Part shown: positions 1-7,049 of the stretch, one piece after another | How the letters are laid out: every line of letters starts with the position of its first letter | How positions within the stretch are numbered: the first letter of the stretch is position 1 | Source: Clostridia bacterium | GTDB taxonomy: Bacteria > Bacillota > Clostridia > Oscillospirales > RGIG577 | Assembly (NCBI GenBank): GCA_017513095.1 | Contig: JAFWDJ010000023.1 | Span: 1-36,498, forward strand | Direction: 5' to 3' | DNA: 36,498 nucleotides | Notes under the pieces: model-generated | Told to the model about the DNA's origin: nothing | Database searches by the model: none | Seen by the model: the letters and a program-made list of their open reading frames with translations, nothing else | Position numbers and translations under genes: made by a program

Positions 1-131
1 CAAAGGCGCAATTTATTCTATTACTTATAGTTGCCTCGATATGAGGCATCATTCGAGATATCTTTGTGCGTCATCAAATTCCGCGGCCGAGCCGCTCCAA
101 GACTTCGGCTTCCTATAGAAGTGACTTTGGC

Positions 132-195
132 GGCCAAGCCGTGTCGGGCGCATCGTGCGCCCGTCTGATTTTGATTGCGCCATCTTCCGATGATG
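132..195. repeat. 64-bp dispersed repeat, copy 1
   Basis: A 64-base stretch that recurs exactly at 589-652 in the same orientation. Its core is the palindrome GGGCGCAtcgTGCGCCC, followed by a T-rich segment and a GATGATG end. After the shared part both copies run into similar but not identical G-rich sequence (ggggacggggggaa). No coding potential is credible; it looks like a REP-type intergenic repeat. Confidence 0.85.
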
Positions 196-315
196 CGATG
201 TTGCCGACGGCGGCAAAAAACAAGGGGGACGGGGGGAAATCGGCGCTAAGCGCTGATGTGAGCTTACATTTAGAAGAAGCCCCGCGAGCCTCAGCCGATT
301 TCACCCGGAAATTTT

Positions 316-339
316 GGTTCTTTTGTTTCCAAAAGAACC
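316..339. repeat. Perfect 10-bp inverted repeat
   Basis: GGTTCTTTTG and its exact complement CAAAAGAACC are separated by four bases. It sits in the gene-free left end, with no T-tract that would make it a clear terminator. Probably part of a dispersed intergenic repeat. Confidence 0.7.
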
Positions 340-510
340 CCCGCGGGAGGCGGCAAAAAGTCTTTAGAACGGAGTTCTGAAAAGAATATATGTTGAAGCA
401 GAATGCAAAGGCGGAAGTAAGGTGAAAGGTAGGTTAAAAGCTTTAGGAAAAAGCATTTTGTGTTTGAAGCATATAACCGGACACCCCGTCAGGATGCGGC
501 GCTAAAAACA

Positions 511-561
511 CCTCATCCGTCACGGCTTACGCCGTGCCACCTTCCCCTCGGAGGGGAAGGC
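511..561. repeat. Dispersed repeat related to the right-end array, inverted
   Basis: This segment (CCTCATCCGTCACGGC ... GGGGAAGGC) is close to the reverse complement of the unit near 36291-36342. It ends in the hairpin CCTTCCCC-tcgga-GGGGAAGG followed by CTTTTT, so it could act as a forward terminator, although no forward gene precedes it. The rest of 1-761 holds the other repeats listed and nothing I would call a gene. Confidence 0.75.
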
Positions 562-588
562 TTTTTGCGCAAAAAACGCATCCCCCAC

Positions 589-652
589 GGCCAAGCCGTG
601 TCGGGCGCATCGTGCGCCCGTCTGATTTTGATTGCGCCATCTTCCGATGATG
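589..652. repeat. 64-bp dispersed repeat, copy 2
   Basis: Exact second copy of 132-195, same orientation, 457 bp downstream. Here it directly follows the hairpin repeat at 511-561, whereas copy 1 follows unrelated sequence, so the two repeat types can occur independently. Confidence 0.85.
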
Positions 653-728
653 AATGACGTCGAGGCCGCCAAACCAAAGGGGACGGGGGGAAGGCTCTAT
701 ATGGGACAAAGCCCACGGGGGACAATAG

Positions 729-749
729 GGGGGCGCACGATGCGCCCCC
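729..749 (-). terminator. GC-rich hairpin past the 111-aa gene
   Basis: GGGGGCGCA-cga-TGCGCCCCC is a perfect 9-bp stem 13 bases beyond the stop codon of the minus-strand gene ending at 762. No T-run follows on the minus strand, so termination is uncertain. The core resembles the palindrome of the 64-bp repeats. Confidence 0.4.
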
Positions 750-761
750 ATATACCCTTGC

Positions 762-1097
762 TTACAGCGGCAGCTTTAACAGCAGCACCGCCGCGATTGC
801 GGCGATCACGGCCGCCCACATCACCCACCTTATCCTCAATTTTCCCCTGCCGCGCTTTCTTTTCTTCTGCGCCGTATAATACTTCGCCGTATAGGCATGA
901 AGCACCCTTCGCGCCTCCTTTACGACCTCGTCGGAATCGTTTATATACCCCGACGCGCCCTTGGGCGACAGAATAAATATAGCCTGTTCAAAGAGATCGC
1001 TTTCCACGTCCGATACGACGACTACGCTCCTTCCGATACCGTTAAGCATTCGCGCCACTTCCTTTGCTTCGTTTTCTCTTGTGCATATTTTTAGCAC
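762..1097 (-). CDS. Small protein with a C-terminal membrane anchor, unknown function
   Basis: A 111-residue product that I do not recognise. The first ~70 residues look like a small soluble alpha/beta fold (hydrophobic strands around VVVVSD and AIFILS). A basic stretch KKRKRGRGK follows, then a single transmembrane segment of about 18 residues at the extreme C-terminus, so it is probably tail-anchored with its bulk in the cytoplasm. It lies 37 bases after the spoIIE stop on the same strand and is likely co-transcribed with it. The start is uncertain: the GTG at 1097 has no clear ribosome site, whereas an ATG at 1049 (residue 17) is preceded by AAAGGAAG. A role tied to sporulation would be guesswork from the neighbour. 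Confidence 0.6.
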   Translation of the reverse strand: MLKICTRENEAKEVARMLNGIGRSVVVVSDVESDLFEQAIFILSPKGASGYINDSDEVVKEARRVLHAYTAKYYTAQKKRKRGRGKLRIRWVMWAAVIAAIAAVLLLKLPL

Positions 1098-1134
1098 CCG
1101 GGCGCGATTTTATAACAGCTTCGATTTAAAAGTT

Positions 1135-3462
1135 TTATATTATGCACACGAGCGCGCTCATATCGTCGAGCGCCGCCTCGGGCGACGAATTGCGCGCACA
1201 GCGCACTATCTCGCGCGCCAGGTGATGCGCGCCGTAATACTCAAATCTTTTTAACATATCGCATAAAAAGGCGTCGCCCGCCGAAAGGACCCCGTCGGAC
1301 ACCATGACAATGATATCGCCGCGCTCCAGCGTAAGCGTCGACTTGTGCATCTGCGCCTCCTCCAAAACGCCGGCCGGCAGCGTCGCGGGATCGATGCGGA
1401 TAACGCGGCCGCCCTTTAAAACGTACGTCGGCGCCGCGCCGAGCTTTAAAAATTCGCACCTGCCCGTATAGAGGTCTATCACACTTATGTCAACCGCCGT
1501 TACGCTCTCCTCGTCGGATTTGAGCATCATCGCGGAATTGAGCACGGCCACCGCCGTATCGCTGTCGAAGCCCGCCGTGATTATGCGCCGTATCACGCCC
1601 GCGGCGATACGGGCGTCCGCGGCCGCGGCGGTACCGCTGCCCATGCCGTCGCAAAGGCCCAAAACGAGCTTCCCCTTATCCGTCTTAAAGGCGTCGGCCA
1701 TATCTCCCGACTCACGCTCGCCCTCCTTCGCCGCCCCGAAGCAGGCGTAAACGGGCGACAGCGGCTCCGGCACGCTCATTGTAATGCGCAAAATGCCGCC
1801 GCGCCGCGAAACGCTCACCCGCGACAGCGACACGCCGCAGATAAACGACGCCTCGCGCCTTAAAGCGTCGCGGTCGAGGCATAGCGTCTCGCTTTCGAAA
1901 AAGTCAAGCTCCGCGCTCACGCGGCCGCCCTCGCGCTCCATCACGATAACGCTTCGCGGATACACCGACAAGCTGCCTAAGTATTCGATTATCTTCTCCT
2001 CCGCTTCGATATTGAAGCCGATCCCGTGTGAGAACTCTCGCGCAACGCCCGTCATCGCCCCCGAAAGCGACGAATAATGGCGCAGCGTCAGCCTCCTTTC
2101 GCGCCGCAGCTTCGCGGCGAGCTTCCGCCGCATGAGCCAGTCGCGGTACGCGTCGTTTAACGCCTCGGTGAATATATCGATATGAAGGCACGTCGTGCGA
2201 AAAAGCGGCGGAAAATCCTCCTCGTAGACCGTCTTCTTCTTCGAAAGCTCTCCCGTCACGGCGTTGAGCGCGTCTATCGTATCGGAATAGCGCTCCTGCC
2301 AGCAGACCTCGAGCATCACGCACGTCCGGCAGGCGCGCCGCCCCGTCATCTCAAAAACCGTGGCGATATTGTTTAAATTCGTCTTCTGTATCCTGTCATG
2401 CGCCGCGTATACGGCATCGCACACGTCGCGATACCCTTCGGCAAGGCGCCACAGCCTGTCGCAGACAAGCTCCCGCATCCGTTTGTCGTACCGCGCGCCG
2501 CGGTTTTTCGGCATGATTGCGTCACGTATGCGAACGAGCGCCTCGGCGGGACACAGCGTGGCCGCCGCCGCGCCCGCAAGCGCGCAGAGCGTCATGTTCG
2601 CGGCCTCGTGCGGCGCGAAAAAGTAATAAAACGCGGCTGCCGAAAAAAGAAACGCGCATACCGTACCGAGCGGCCTTTTTATCCCCGCAAGCACGCCGCA
2701 CAGAACGGCCGCCGCGGGACAAACGACGCACACGCCCGCCATCGACTTATCAGAAAGGCTCAAAAACAGCCCGAACATCACGCCCGAAAGCGCGCCCGCG
2801 CCCCACGCGCCCGACGCCGAGATAAGAAGCGCCGCGGCGAACGAAAGCATAAGCCCCGGACTTGCCCCGTCGAAATCAAAGCGCGAAAGCGAAAAGAAAA
2901 ACGCCGACATGAGGAAAAGAAATCCCGTCACCGCGCGCCCGCCGCACGCCTTCTTCATGCGAAAGCAGCGAATCGCCGAAAGCCCCTCCGAAAAAAAATA
3001 AACGCCGAGCGCACAGAGCGCGCATTCCGCCGATAGGCGCAAAAGCGACGCGGCGCTCATGTCAAGCAGCGCCCAGAGTAAAAACGACGGCAAAAAAAGC
3101 GCGCCCGCGCCGATGATCGGCCGCGCCGCCGCGTGAAGTCTTCGTTTCCCCAAGGCCGCGTTTATTATGAATATTACGCCCAGCGCGATAATATATCTAT
3201 GTACGAGCATCTCCCCCGCGAGAGTCAGATACCCCAAAACGGCCGCGCCGAGCGATACCGCCGCGCGCCTGCCGCGCGCGTACGCGGCGAAAACGCATAA
3301 CCCGAACGGCGCGGCATCACAAAGCATTACGGCGCGCGAAAGAAAGAACGCGAGCATCGCGGGCAGTATGTATTTGTAAACGATATCCGAACGAACAAGC
3401 CCGAAAAAGGCGCGTCCGACGCTCTTTTCTTTGACCTTTATAAAAATATCCTCAAGCTGCAT
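1135..3462 (-). CDS. spoIIE: Stage II sporulation protein E (PP2C-type phosphatase)
   Basis: SpoIIE dephosphorylates the anti-anti-sigma factor SpoIIAA at the asymmetric septum and so releases sigma-F in the forespore. The 775-residue product has the family layout: a multi-pass hydrophobic N-terminal region over roughly the first 300 residues, a central region with CRTC and VCW cysteines, and a C-terminal PP2C domain from about residue 595. Metal-binding motifs are visible: DGMGSG (Asp about 605), VSDGV, and DDMSAL near the C-terminus. Length is a little below the 827 residues of B. subtilis SpoIIE. I place the start at ATG 3462 because GGAGGTG lies seven bases upstream; an upstream in-frame TTG at 3486 has no such site. 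This gene is the best evidence that the organism sporulates. Confidence 0.95.
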   Translation of the reverse strand: MQLEDIFIKVKEKSVGRAFFGLVRSDIVYKYILPAMLAFFLSRAVMLCDAAPFGLCVFAAYARGRRAAVSLGAAVLGYLTLAGEMLVHRYIIALGVIFIINAALGKRRLHAAARPIIGAGALFLPSFLLWALLDMSAASLLRLSAECALCALGVYFFSEGLSAIRCFRMKKACGGRAVTGFLFLMSAFFFSLSRFDFDGASPGLMLSFAAALLISASGAWGAGALSGVMFGLFLSLSDKSMAGVCVVCPAAAVLCGVLAGIKRPLGTVCAFLFSAAAFYYFFAPHEAANMTLCALAGAAAATLCPAEALVRIRDAIMPKNRGARYDKRMRELVCDRLWRLAEGYRDVCDAVYAAHDRIQKTNLNNIATVFEMTGRRACRTCVMLEVCWQERYSDTIDALNAVTGELSKKKTVYEEDFPPLFRTTCLHIDIFTEALNDAYRDWLMRRKLAAKLRRERRLTLRHYSSLSGAMTGVAREFSHGIGFNIEAEEKIIEYLGSLSVYPRSVIVMEREGGRVSAELDFFESETLCLDRDALRREASFICGVSLSRVSVSRRGGILRITMSVPEPLSPVYACFGAAKEGERESGDMADAFKTDKGKLVLGLCDGMGSGTAAAADARIAAGVIRRIITAGFDSDTAVAVLNSAMMLKSDEESVTAVDISVIDLYTGRCEFLKLGAAPTYVLKGGRVIRIDPATLPAGVLEEAQMHKSTLTLERGDIIVMVSDGVLSAGDAFLCDMLKRFEYYGAHHLAREIVRCARNSSPEAALDDMSALVCII

Positions 3463-3499
3463 AAAAAAACACCTCCGGCGCGGCAATAACTGTAAAACA

Positions 3500-3535
3500 A
3501 TTATACTTCCCGCCCGGGAGGTGTTTTTGTCTTAA
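3500..3535 (-). promoter_or_regulatory. Candidate spoIIE promoter with 0A-box-like site
   Basis: On the minus strand TATAAT lies at 3505-3500, 38 bases before the spoIIE start, and there is no good -35 hexamer at normal spacing. About 25 bases further upstream the complementary strand reads TTTTGTCTTAA, two mismatches from a Spo0A box (TTTTGTCGAA). In B. subtilis spoIIE is a sigma-A promoter activated by phosphorylated Spo0A bound near -40, so the geometry fits. The short stem ACTTCCC/GGGAGGT at 3510-3527 lies between the two sites. Confidence 0.35.
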
Positions 3536-3556
3536 TATGTTGTTTACATAAAAAAT

Positions 3557-4510
3557 CTACATAATTTCTCGATGCGTTTTTTCTTCGGCATTCACGCGCT
3601 TTGCCACGATATACCGCGGACGGCGCTTGAGCTCGTCGTAAATGCGCGAAACGTAGTATCCGATCATGCCGAGGCTCAGCATTATTATGCTGCCCGAGAA
3701 AAGCAGGATGAGTATTACCGTCGTAAAGCCCTCGAGCGACTGCCCCATAAAGAACCTTACGAGCGTCTGCACGGCAAGTATTATCGTAAATATGAGAAAA
3801 ACGAAGCCGCATACGGTAACTATCTGCATCGGCGACGACGAAAACGACGAAACGGAGCTCATGCCGTATTTTAAGAGCATGAAAAACGACCACTTCGTCT
3901 CCCCGCGCTCCCTCGGCTCCACGTCGAACCCCACCTGCGCCGTTTCAAAGCCTATCCAGTGCGACAGCGCCCGAAAGAACGTAAAGCGCTCGGGAAGCCG
4001 TAAAAGCTCGTCCACCGCCGTGCGCGAGAGCAGCTTAAAATCGGACGAGCCCGTAAGGTCAAGGTCCGTCGCCCTGTTGAAAAAGCGGTAGAACACCTTC
4101 GCGAACATCCGCGAGCCAAGGCTTTCGCTGCCGCGGCTTCGCTTTATGCCCTCGACTATCTCGACCGACGGATTTTCGCGCCACAGCTCGTACATTCGGC
4201 GCGCGGCCTCGGCCGGATGCTGCATATCGGCGTCCATCACGATGCAGGCGTCGGTATCGACATGCGAAAGACCCGCGAATATGGCGGCCTCCTTGCCGAA
4301 ATTCTTTGAAAAGCTCACGCCCGAAACGCGCGCGTCCGCGCCTGCTGCGCGCTCGATCTCGCGCCACGTCGCATCCGTCGAGCCGTCGTCCACGAATATG
4401 AAGCGAAGGCCGGCGTCGGACCCGTCGAACGCGCGGCTTATCTTCTCAATCGCCGCGGATATGTTCTCGGCCTCGTTATAGGCCGGTATGACAAATGAAA
4501 GCGACTTCAT
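3557..4510 (-). CDS. Family 2 glycosyltransferase, membrane-anchored (DPM1/GtrB-like)
   Basis: The 317-residue protein starts directly with the GT-A fold (SFVIPAYNEAENI), carries DDGSTD and the DXD-like DADMQHP motif, and has SDFKLLSR and ERFTFFRAL typical of polyprenyl-phosphate glycosyltransferases of the DPM1/GtrB/YkcC group. Two transmembrane helices follow at about residues 230-300. Such enzymes move a sugar from a nucleotide donor to a polyprenyl phosphate on the inner face of the membrane, for later use in wall or surface glycan decoration. No GtrA-type flippase or partner transferase is adjacent, so the sugar and end product are unknown. The gene is divergent from the polysaccharide deacetylase at 4637 and upstream of spoIIE on the same strand. 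Confidence 0.9.
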   Translation of the reverse strand: MKSLSFVIPAYNEAENISAAIEKISRAFDGSDAGLRFIFVDDGSTDATWREIERAAGADARVSGVSFSKNFGKEAAIFAGLSHVDTDACIVMDADMQHPAEAARRMYELWRENPSVEIVEGIKRSRGSESLGSRMFAKVFYRFFNRATDLDLTGSSDFKLLSRTAVDELLRLPERFTFFRALSHWIGFETAQVGFDVEPRERGETKWSFFMLLKYGMSSVSSFSSSPMQIVTVCGFVFLIFTIILAVQTLVRFFMGQSLEGFTTVILILLFSGSIIMLSLGMIGYYVSRIYDELKRRPRYIVAKRVNAEEKTHREIM

Positions 4511-4559
4511 AATACGATCTCTTTTCTTAAAGCTTTAAATATTATTTTATCATAAATTT

Positions 4560-4590
4560 TCACGGATTTGTCGTCATCCGTGATTTTTTT
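4560..4590 (+). terminator. Forward terminator-like hairpin in a divergent promoter region
   Basis: TCACGGAT and ATCCGTGA pair around an 8-base loop and are followed by seven T. The orientation is forward, yet the region lies between divergent genes, with no forward gene upstream for about 4.5 kb. It could stop a short leader transcript of the deacetylase or block antisense transcription. No T-run is present on the minus strand. Confidence 0.65.
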
Positions 4591-4636
4591 GCCCGCCGCG
4601 TCATATAAATCATAGAAAAAAGGGGGTCCCGACTAT

Positions 4637-5506
4637 ATGTACGGTCTTATAAAAGCCAAAAGAGCCGCCCTGATACTTTTTGTTCTCGGCGCGCTGCTTC
4701 TTTCGGGCGCGATATACGCCCGGTGCTGCGCGGCAGTCTCGGCTCGTCCCGCCGAATCGCGCGAGGTGCCGATAATCATGTACCACAGCGTACTTATAGA
4801 TTCCGCGCGCACGGGCGACTACGTCGTAACGCCCGAAACGATCAGAGCCGATCTTTTATACCTCTCTCGTCACGGATACGAAACGGTGTTCATCCGGGAC
4901 CTTGCCGACTTTGCCGAAAGCGGCGCGGACTTGCCGAAAAAGCCCGTCGTGATCACCTTCGACGACGGCTTTCTTAACAATATATCATACGCCCTGCCGA
5001 TGCTCGAAGAGTATTCGATGAAGGCGGTCATCTCGCCCGTCGGCGCGTACTGCGACGTATATACAGAAGACCCCGACCGAAACCTCTATTATTCGTACAT
5101 GACGTGGGACGATATAAAAAGCGCCGCCGAAACGGGGCGCATAGAGACGGGCAATCACTCCTACGATATGCACTCGCGCCGGCCGCGCCTCGGCGCGTCG
5201 CGTATGGACGGCGAAAACGAGGCGGATTACGCGCGCAGGCTTACGGAGGACACCGCGAAGATGCAAAACAAGCTCCGTGAAAACTGCGGCGTCGACTGCA
5301 CCGTATACACATACCCGTTCGGCGCCGTATCGCCCGAGGCGGCCGAAACGCTTAAATCCCTCGGCTTTCGCGCCGCGCTCACCTGCCGCGAGGAGATAAA
5401 CACCGTAACGCGCGGCGACACGGACGCGCTTTATTCGCTCGGACGCTTCAACCGCCCGGGGCTGTTGTCGACGGAGGAGTTTATGGCACGCGCAGGAATA
5501 AAATAG
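4637..5506 (+). CDS. Membrane-anchored polysaccharide deacetylase (NodB domain)
   Basis: A 289-residue protein with one N-terminal transmembrane segment (about residues 12-30) and an extracellular NodB-type carbohydrate esterase 4 domain. Family motifs are present: IMYHS at about 47, TFDDGF at about 106 with the metal and catalytic aspartates, NHSYDMH at about 173 with both metal-binding histidines, and YPFG near 229. These enzymes hydrolyse N-acetyl groups from peptidoglycan or related glycans outside the membrane. Spore-forming relatives use them for cortex muramic-lactam formation (PdaA/PdaB), but the sequence alone does not decide between sporulation and lysozyme resistance. A GGGGG ribosome site lies about ten bases before the ATG. 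It converges on the 31-residue gene at 5539-5634. Confidence 0.9.
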   Translation: MYGLIKAKRAALILFVLGALLLSGAIYARCCAAVSARPAESREVPIIMYHSVLIDSARTGDYVVTPETIRADLLYLSRHGYETVFIRDLADFAESGADLPKKPVVITFDDGFLNNISYALPMLEEYSMKAVISPVGAYCDVYTEDPDRNLYYSYMTWDDIKSAAETGRIETGNHSYDMHSRRPRLGASRMDGENEADYARRLTEDTAKMQNKLRENCGVDCTVYTYPFGAVSPEAAETLKSLGFRAALTCREEINTVTRGDTDALYSLGRFNRPGLLSTEEFMARAGIK

Positions 5507-5537
5507 CGCGCCGAAAATATTTTTTCGGCGCGCTATT
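5502..5537. terminator. 16-bp hairpin between convergent stop codons
   Basis: AATAGCGCGCCGAAAA pairs exactly with TTTTCGGCGCGCTATT around a 4-base loop. The deacetylase stop codon lies inside the left arm, and the right arm ends two bases before the stop codon of the minus-strand small gene. The T-rich part is in the loop-proximal stem, so it is not a textbook terminator, but position and symmetry suggest it serves both genes. Confidence 0.65.
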
Positions 5538-5538
5538 G

Positions 5539-5634
5539 TCAGTCGCAGTCGCCAAGCATATACGTGATTATAACTATAATAATGAAGACCCACAGCACAT
5601 TGCCGCAGTCGCAGTTGTCTTTCTTAAAGCTCAT
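5539..5634 (-). CDS. 31-residue cysteine-flanked single-TM peptide
   Basis: A complete small gene that length cut-offs would miss. The peptide begins MSFKKDNCDCGN, has one hydrophobic helix of about 14 residues rich in I and V, and ends YMLGDCD. Three cysteines therefore frame the membrane span, two before it in a CDC motif and one in the terminal DCD. Support for translation is strong for its size: AAGGAGAG lies six bases before the ATG, the TGA is followed at once by the hairpin at 5502-5537, and nothing else overlaps it. Layout recalls the tiny YjcZ/YhjR-type sporulation peptides of Firmicutes (short polar or Cys/Gly-rich head plus one helix), but I cannot assign the family with confidence. 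Confidence 0.7.
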   Translation of the reverse strand: MSFKKDNCDCGNVLWVFIIIVIITYMLGDCD

Positions 5635-5747
5635 GAGCGTCTCTCCTTATGAAATGATCGTCCGGCCGCTTCGGCCTTCGCCATATAATACGCCGCGCCC
5701 CTTTATTTTGTTACGGCTTTGTTGTATCATTGTACGGGGTGACAAAA

Positions 5748-6575
5748 ATGAATGAAACGACGCTCATAGAGAACGCGAAGAACTTCGATATAAAGCAGAT
5801 ATTCGAATGCGGGCAGGCTTTCCGCTTCAATCCCGCGCCGGACGGCGGATACGAGGGCGTGGCCTTCGGGCGCTATCTTCACGTAGAGCAGCCGGACGCG
5901 GGCGTGCTTATTCACGCCCCGAAAAAGGATTACGACGCGATCTGGCACACGTATTTCGACATGGACCGCGATTATCAGGCGATAATCGACGCGCTCTCGC
6001 GCGGCGACGACGTGATGCGCGCCGCGGCCGCATACGGAAGCGGCATACGCGTCTTAAATCAGGACACGTTCGAGTGCCTCATCTCGTTTATCATCTCGCA
6101 GAGCAACAACATCCCGCGCATCAAGGGCATAATCGAGCGCCTGTGCGAGAATTTCGGCGAAAAGCTTGCCTCGCCCGACGGACGGACGTTTTACGCCTTC
6201 CCCACACTCGAACGCTTAAGCGAGGCTTCGACAGACGACCTTTGTGTAATCCGCGCGGGCTTTCGCGCGAAGTACATACGCGACGCCGTGGACAAAATAT
6301 GCTCAGGCGACGTGGACCTTTCGGCCCTTCGCGGCATGGACGTTCTTTCGGGACGCGAGGAGCTTAAAAAAATAAACGGCGTGGGCGACAAGGTCGCGAA
6401 CTGCGTGCTTCTTTTCGGCGCGGGCAAGGCCGACGCCTTCCCCGTTGACACGTGGATTAAAAAGGCGCTTTTAAAATTCTACGGCGGCCGCGGCTTCGAC
6501 CCGTCGGTATTCTCCCCCTACTGCGGCCTTGCGCAGCAATACCTTTTTTATTACGCAAGGGAAAATAAGATTTAG
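5748..6575 (+). CDS. ogg: 8-oxoguanine DNA glycosylase/lyase (OGG1 type)
   Basis: A 275-residue base-excision repair enzyme that removes oxidised guanine opposite cytosine and nicks the strand through a Schiff base. The N-terminal OGG domain includes FECGQAFRF. The helix-hairpin-helix motif GVGDKVANC carries the nucleophilic Lys at about 215, and FPVDTW carries the catalytic Asp at about 234. Their 19-residue spacing equals that of human OGG1 (Lys249, Asp268). ISFIISQSNNIPRIKGII is the family signature before the HhH region. Start chosen at ATG 5748 because GGGGTGA precedes it; a TTG at 5730 would add six residues. Stands alone, transcribed away from the small minus-strand gene at 5539-5634. 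Confidence 0.92.
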   Translation: MNETTLIENAKNFDIKQIFECGQAFRFNPAPDGGYEGVAFGRYLHVEQPDAGVLIHAPKKDYDAIWHTYFDMDRDYQAIIDALSRGDDVMRAAAAYGSGIRVLNQDTFECLISFIISQSNNIPRIKGIIERLCENFGEKLASPDGRTFYAFPTLERLSEASTDDLCVIRAGFRAKYIRDAVDKICSGDVDLSALRGMDVLSGREELKKINGVGDKVANCVLLFGAGKADAFPVDTWIKKALLKFYGGRGFDPSVFSPYCGLAQQYLFYYARENKI

Positions 6576-6689
6576 GGCGCCAAAAAAGGGCCAGACCGCC
6601 GAAAAAAATAAAAATTAAAATAGTTAAATAGAACGTACATGTATTACACGCGGTAAGAATATCCGCATATTATTTCAAATTAACTCTTG

Positions 6690-6716
6690 CGCCGTAACCT
6701 TGGGTTACGGCGTTTT
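6690..6716 (+). terminator. Terminator after the DNA glycosylase
   Basis: CGCCGTAACC-ttg-GGTTACGGCG is a perfect 10-bp stem followed by TTTT. It lies about 115 bases after the ogg stop codon. The T-run is short, so it may instead be the first helix of the structured region that follows. Confidence 0.6.
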
Positions 6717-6821
6717 CGGCTATATGCCGATTGACTCGCTACCGTATAACGATACGCCCTATCCACCCCTAAAAATCCGCAAGCGTATTTTTAGGGGGCC
6801 CCGGACTCGCCAATCGACAAT
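6713..6821 (+). other. Structured non-coding segment, unassigned
   Basis: Several nested complementarities: TCGGC/GCCGA near 6715-6730; CGATTG (near 6728) with CAATCG (near 6811); and a perfect 11-bp stem CCCCTAAAAAT (6766-6776) with ATTTTTAGGGG (6787-6797) enclosing CCGCAAGCGT. GACTCGC occurs twice, at each foot of the outer pairing. No ORF of note crosses it. With the terminator at 6876-6931 it could be a small RNA or a mobile-repeat remnant; I do not recognise a known riboswitch. Confidence 0.4.
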
Positions 6822-6875
6822 TCTGACCTCTTTTTTGACACCCTGTTTTCTTCCAAAAATATGTTTAAAAAAATC

Positions 6876-6931
6876 ATGAGCTTTTCGGGCTGTTTTTATG
6901 TCATAATCACGAAAAGCTCATTTTTTCGTTT
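6876..6931 (+). terminator. Strong forward terminator upstream of the permease
   Basis: ATGAGCTTTTCG pairs with CGAAAAGCTCAT (12 bp) around a 22-base loop that itself holds TTATG/CATAA, and is followed by six T then another five. It precedes the promoter at 6949-6977, so it ends an upstream transcript rather than attenuating the permease mRNA. Confidence 0.8.
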
Positions 6932-6948
6932 TTGCGCTCAAAAAAGTG

Positions 6949-6977
6949 TTGATAATCTTCTTTTATAACGATATATT
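6949..6977 (+). promoter_or_regulatory. Sigma-A promoter for the permease gene
   Basis: TTGATA and TATATT are separated by 17 bases in an AT-rich stretch. The predicted leader before the ATG at 7050 is about 65 bases and ends with the ribosome site GGGAGG. Confidence 0.55.
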
Positions 6978-7049
6978 ATTTTTAATAAGTAAAGAGCTTT
7001 TTAACTTTGTTGATAATAAAAAATATATATTGCTAAAGGGAGGATAAAA

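Noticed and set aside
66-976. Open frames in the left end (for example 66-380 and 632-976)
   Set aside because: They run through dispersed repeats and hairpins, lack ribosome sites and give compositionally odd products.
5564-5755. Forward 63-codon frame opposite the 31-aa peptide
   Set aside because: No ribosome site and no sensible product; the minus-strand small gene has better support.
6713-6821. Known riboswitch upstream of the permease
   Set aside because: I could not match it to any riboswitch consensus, and a terminator and a promoter separate it from the gene.
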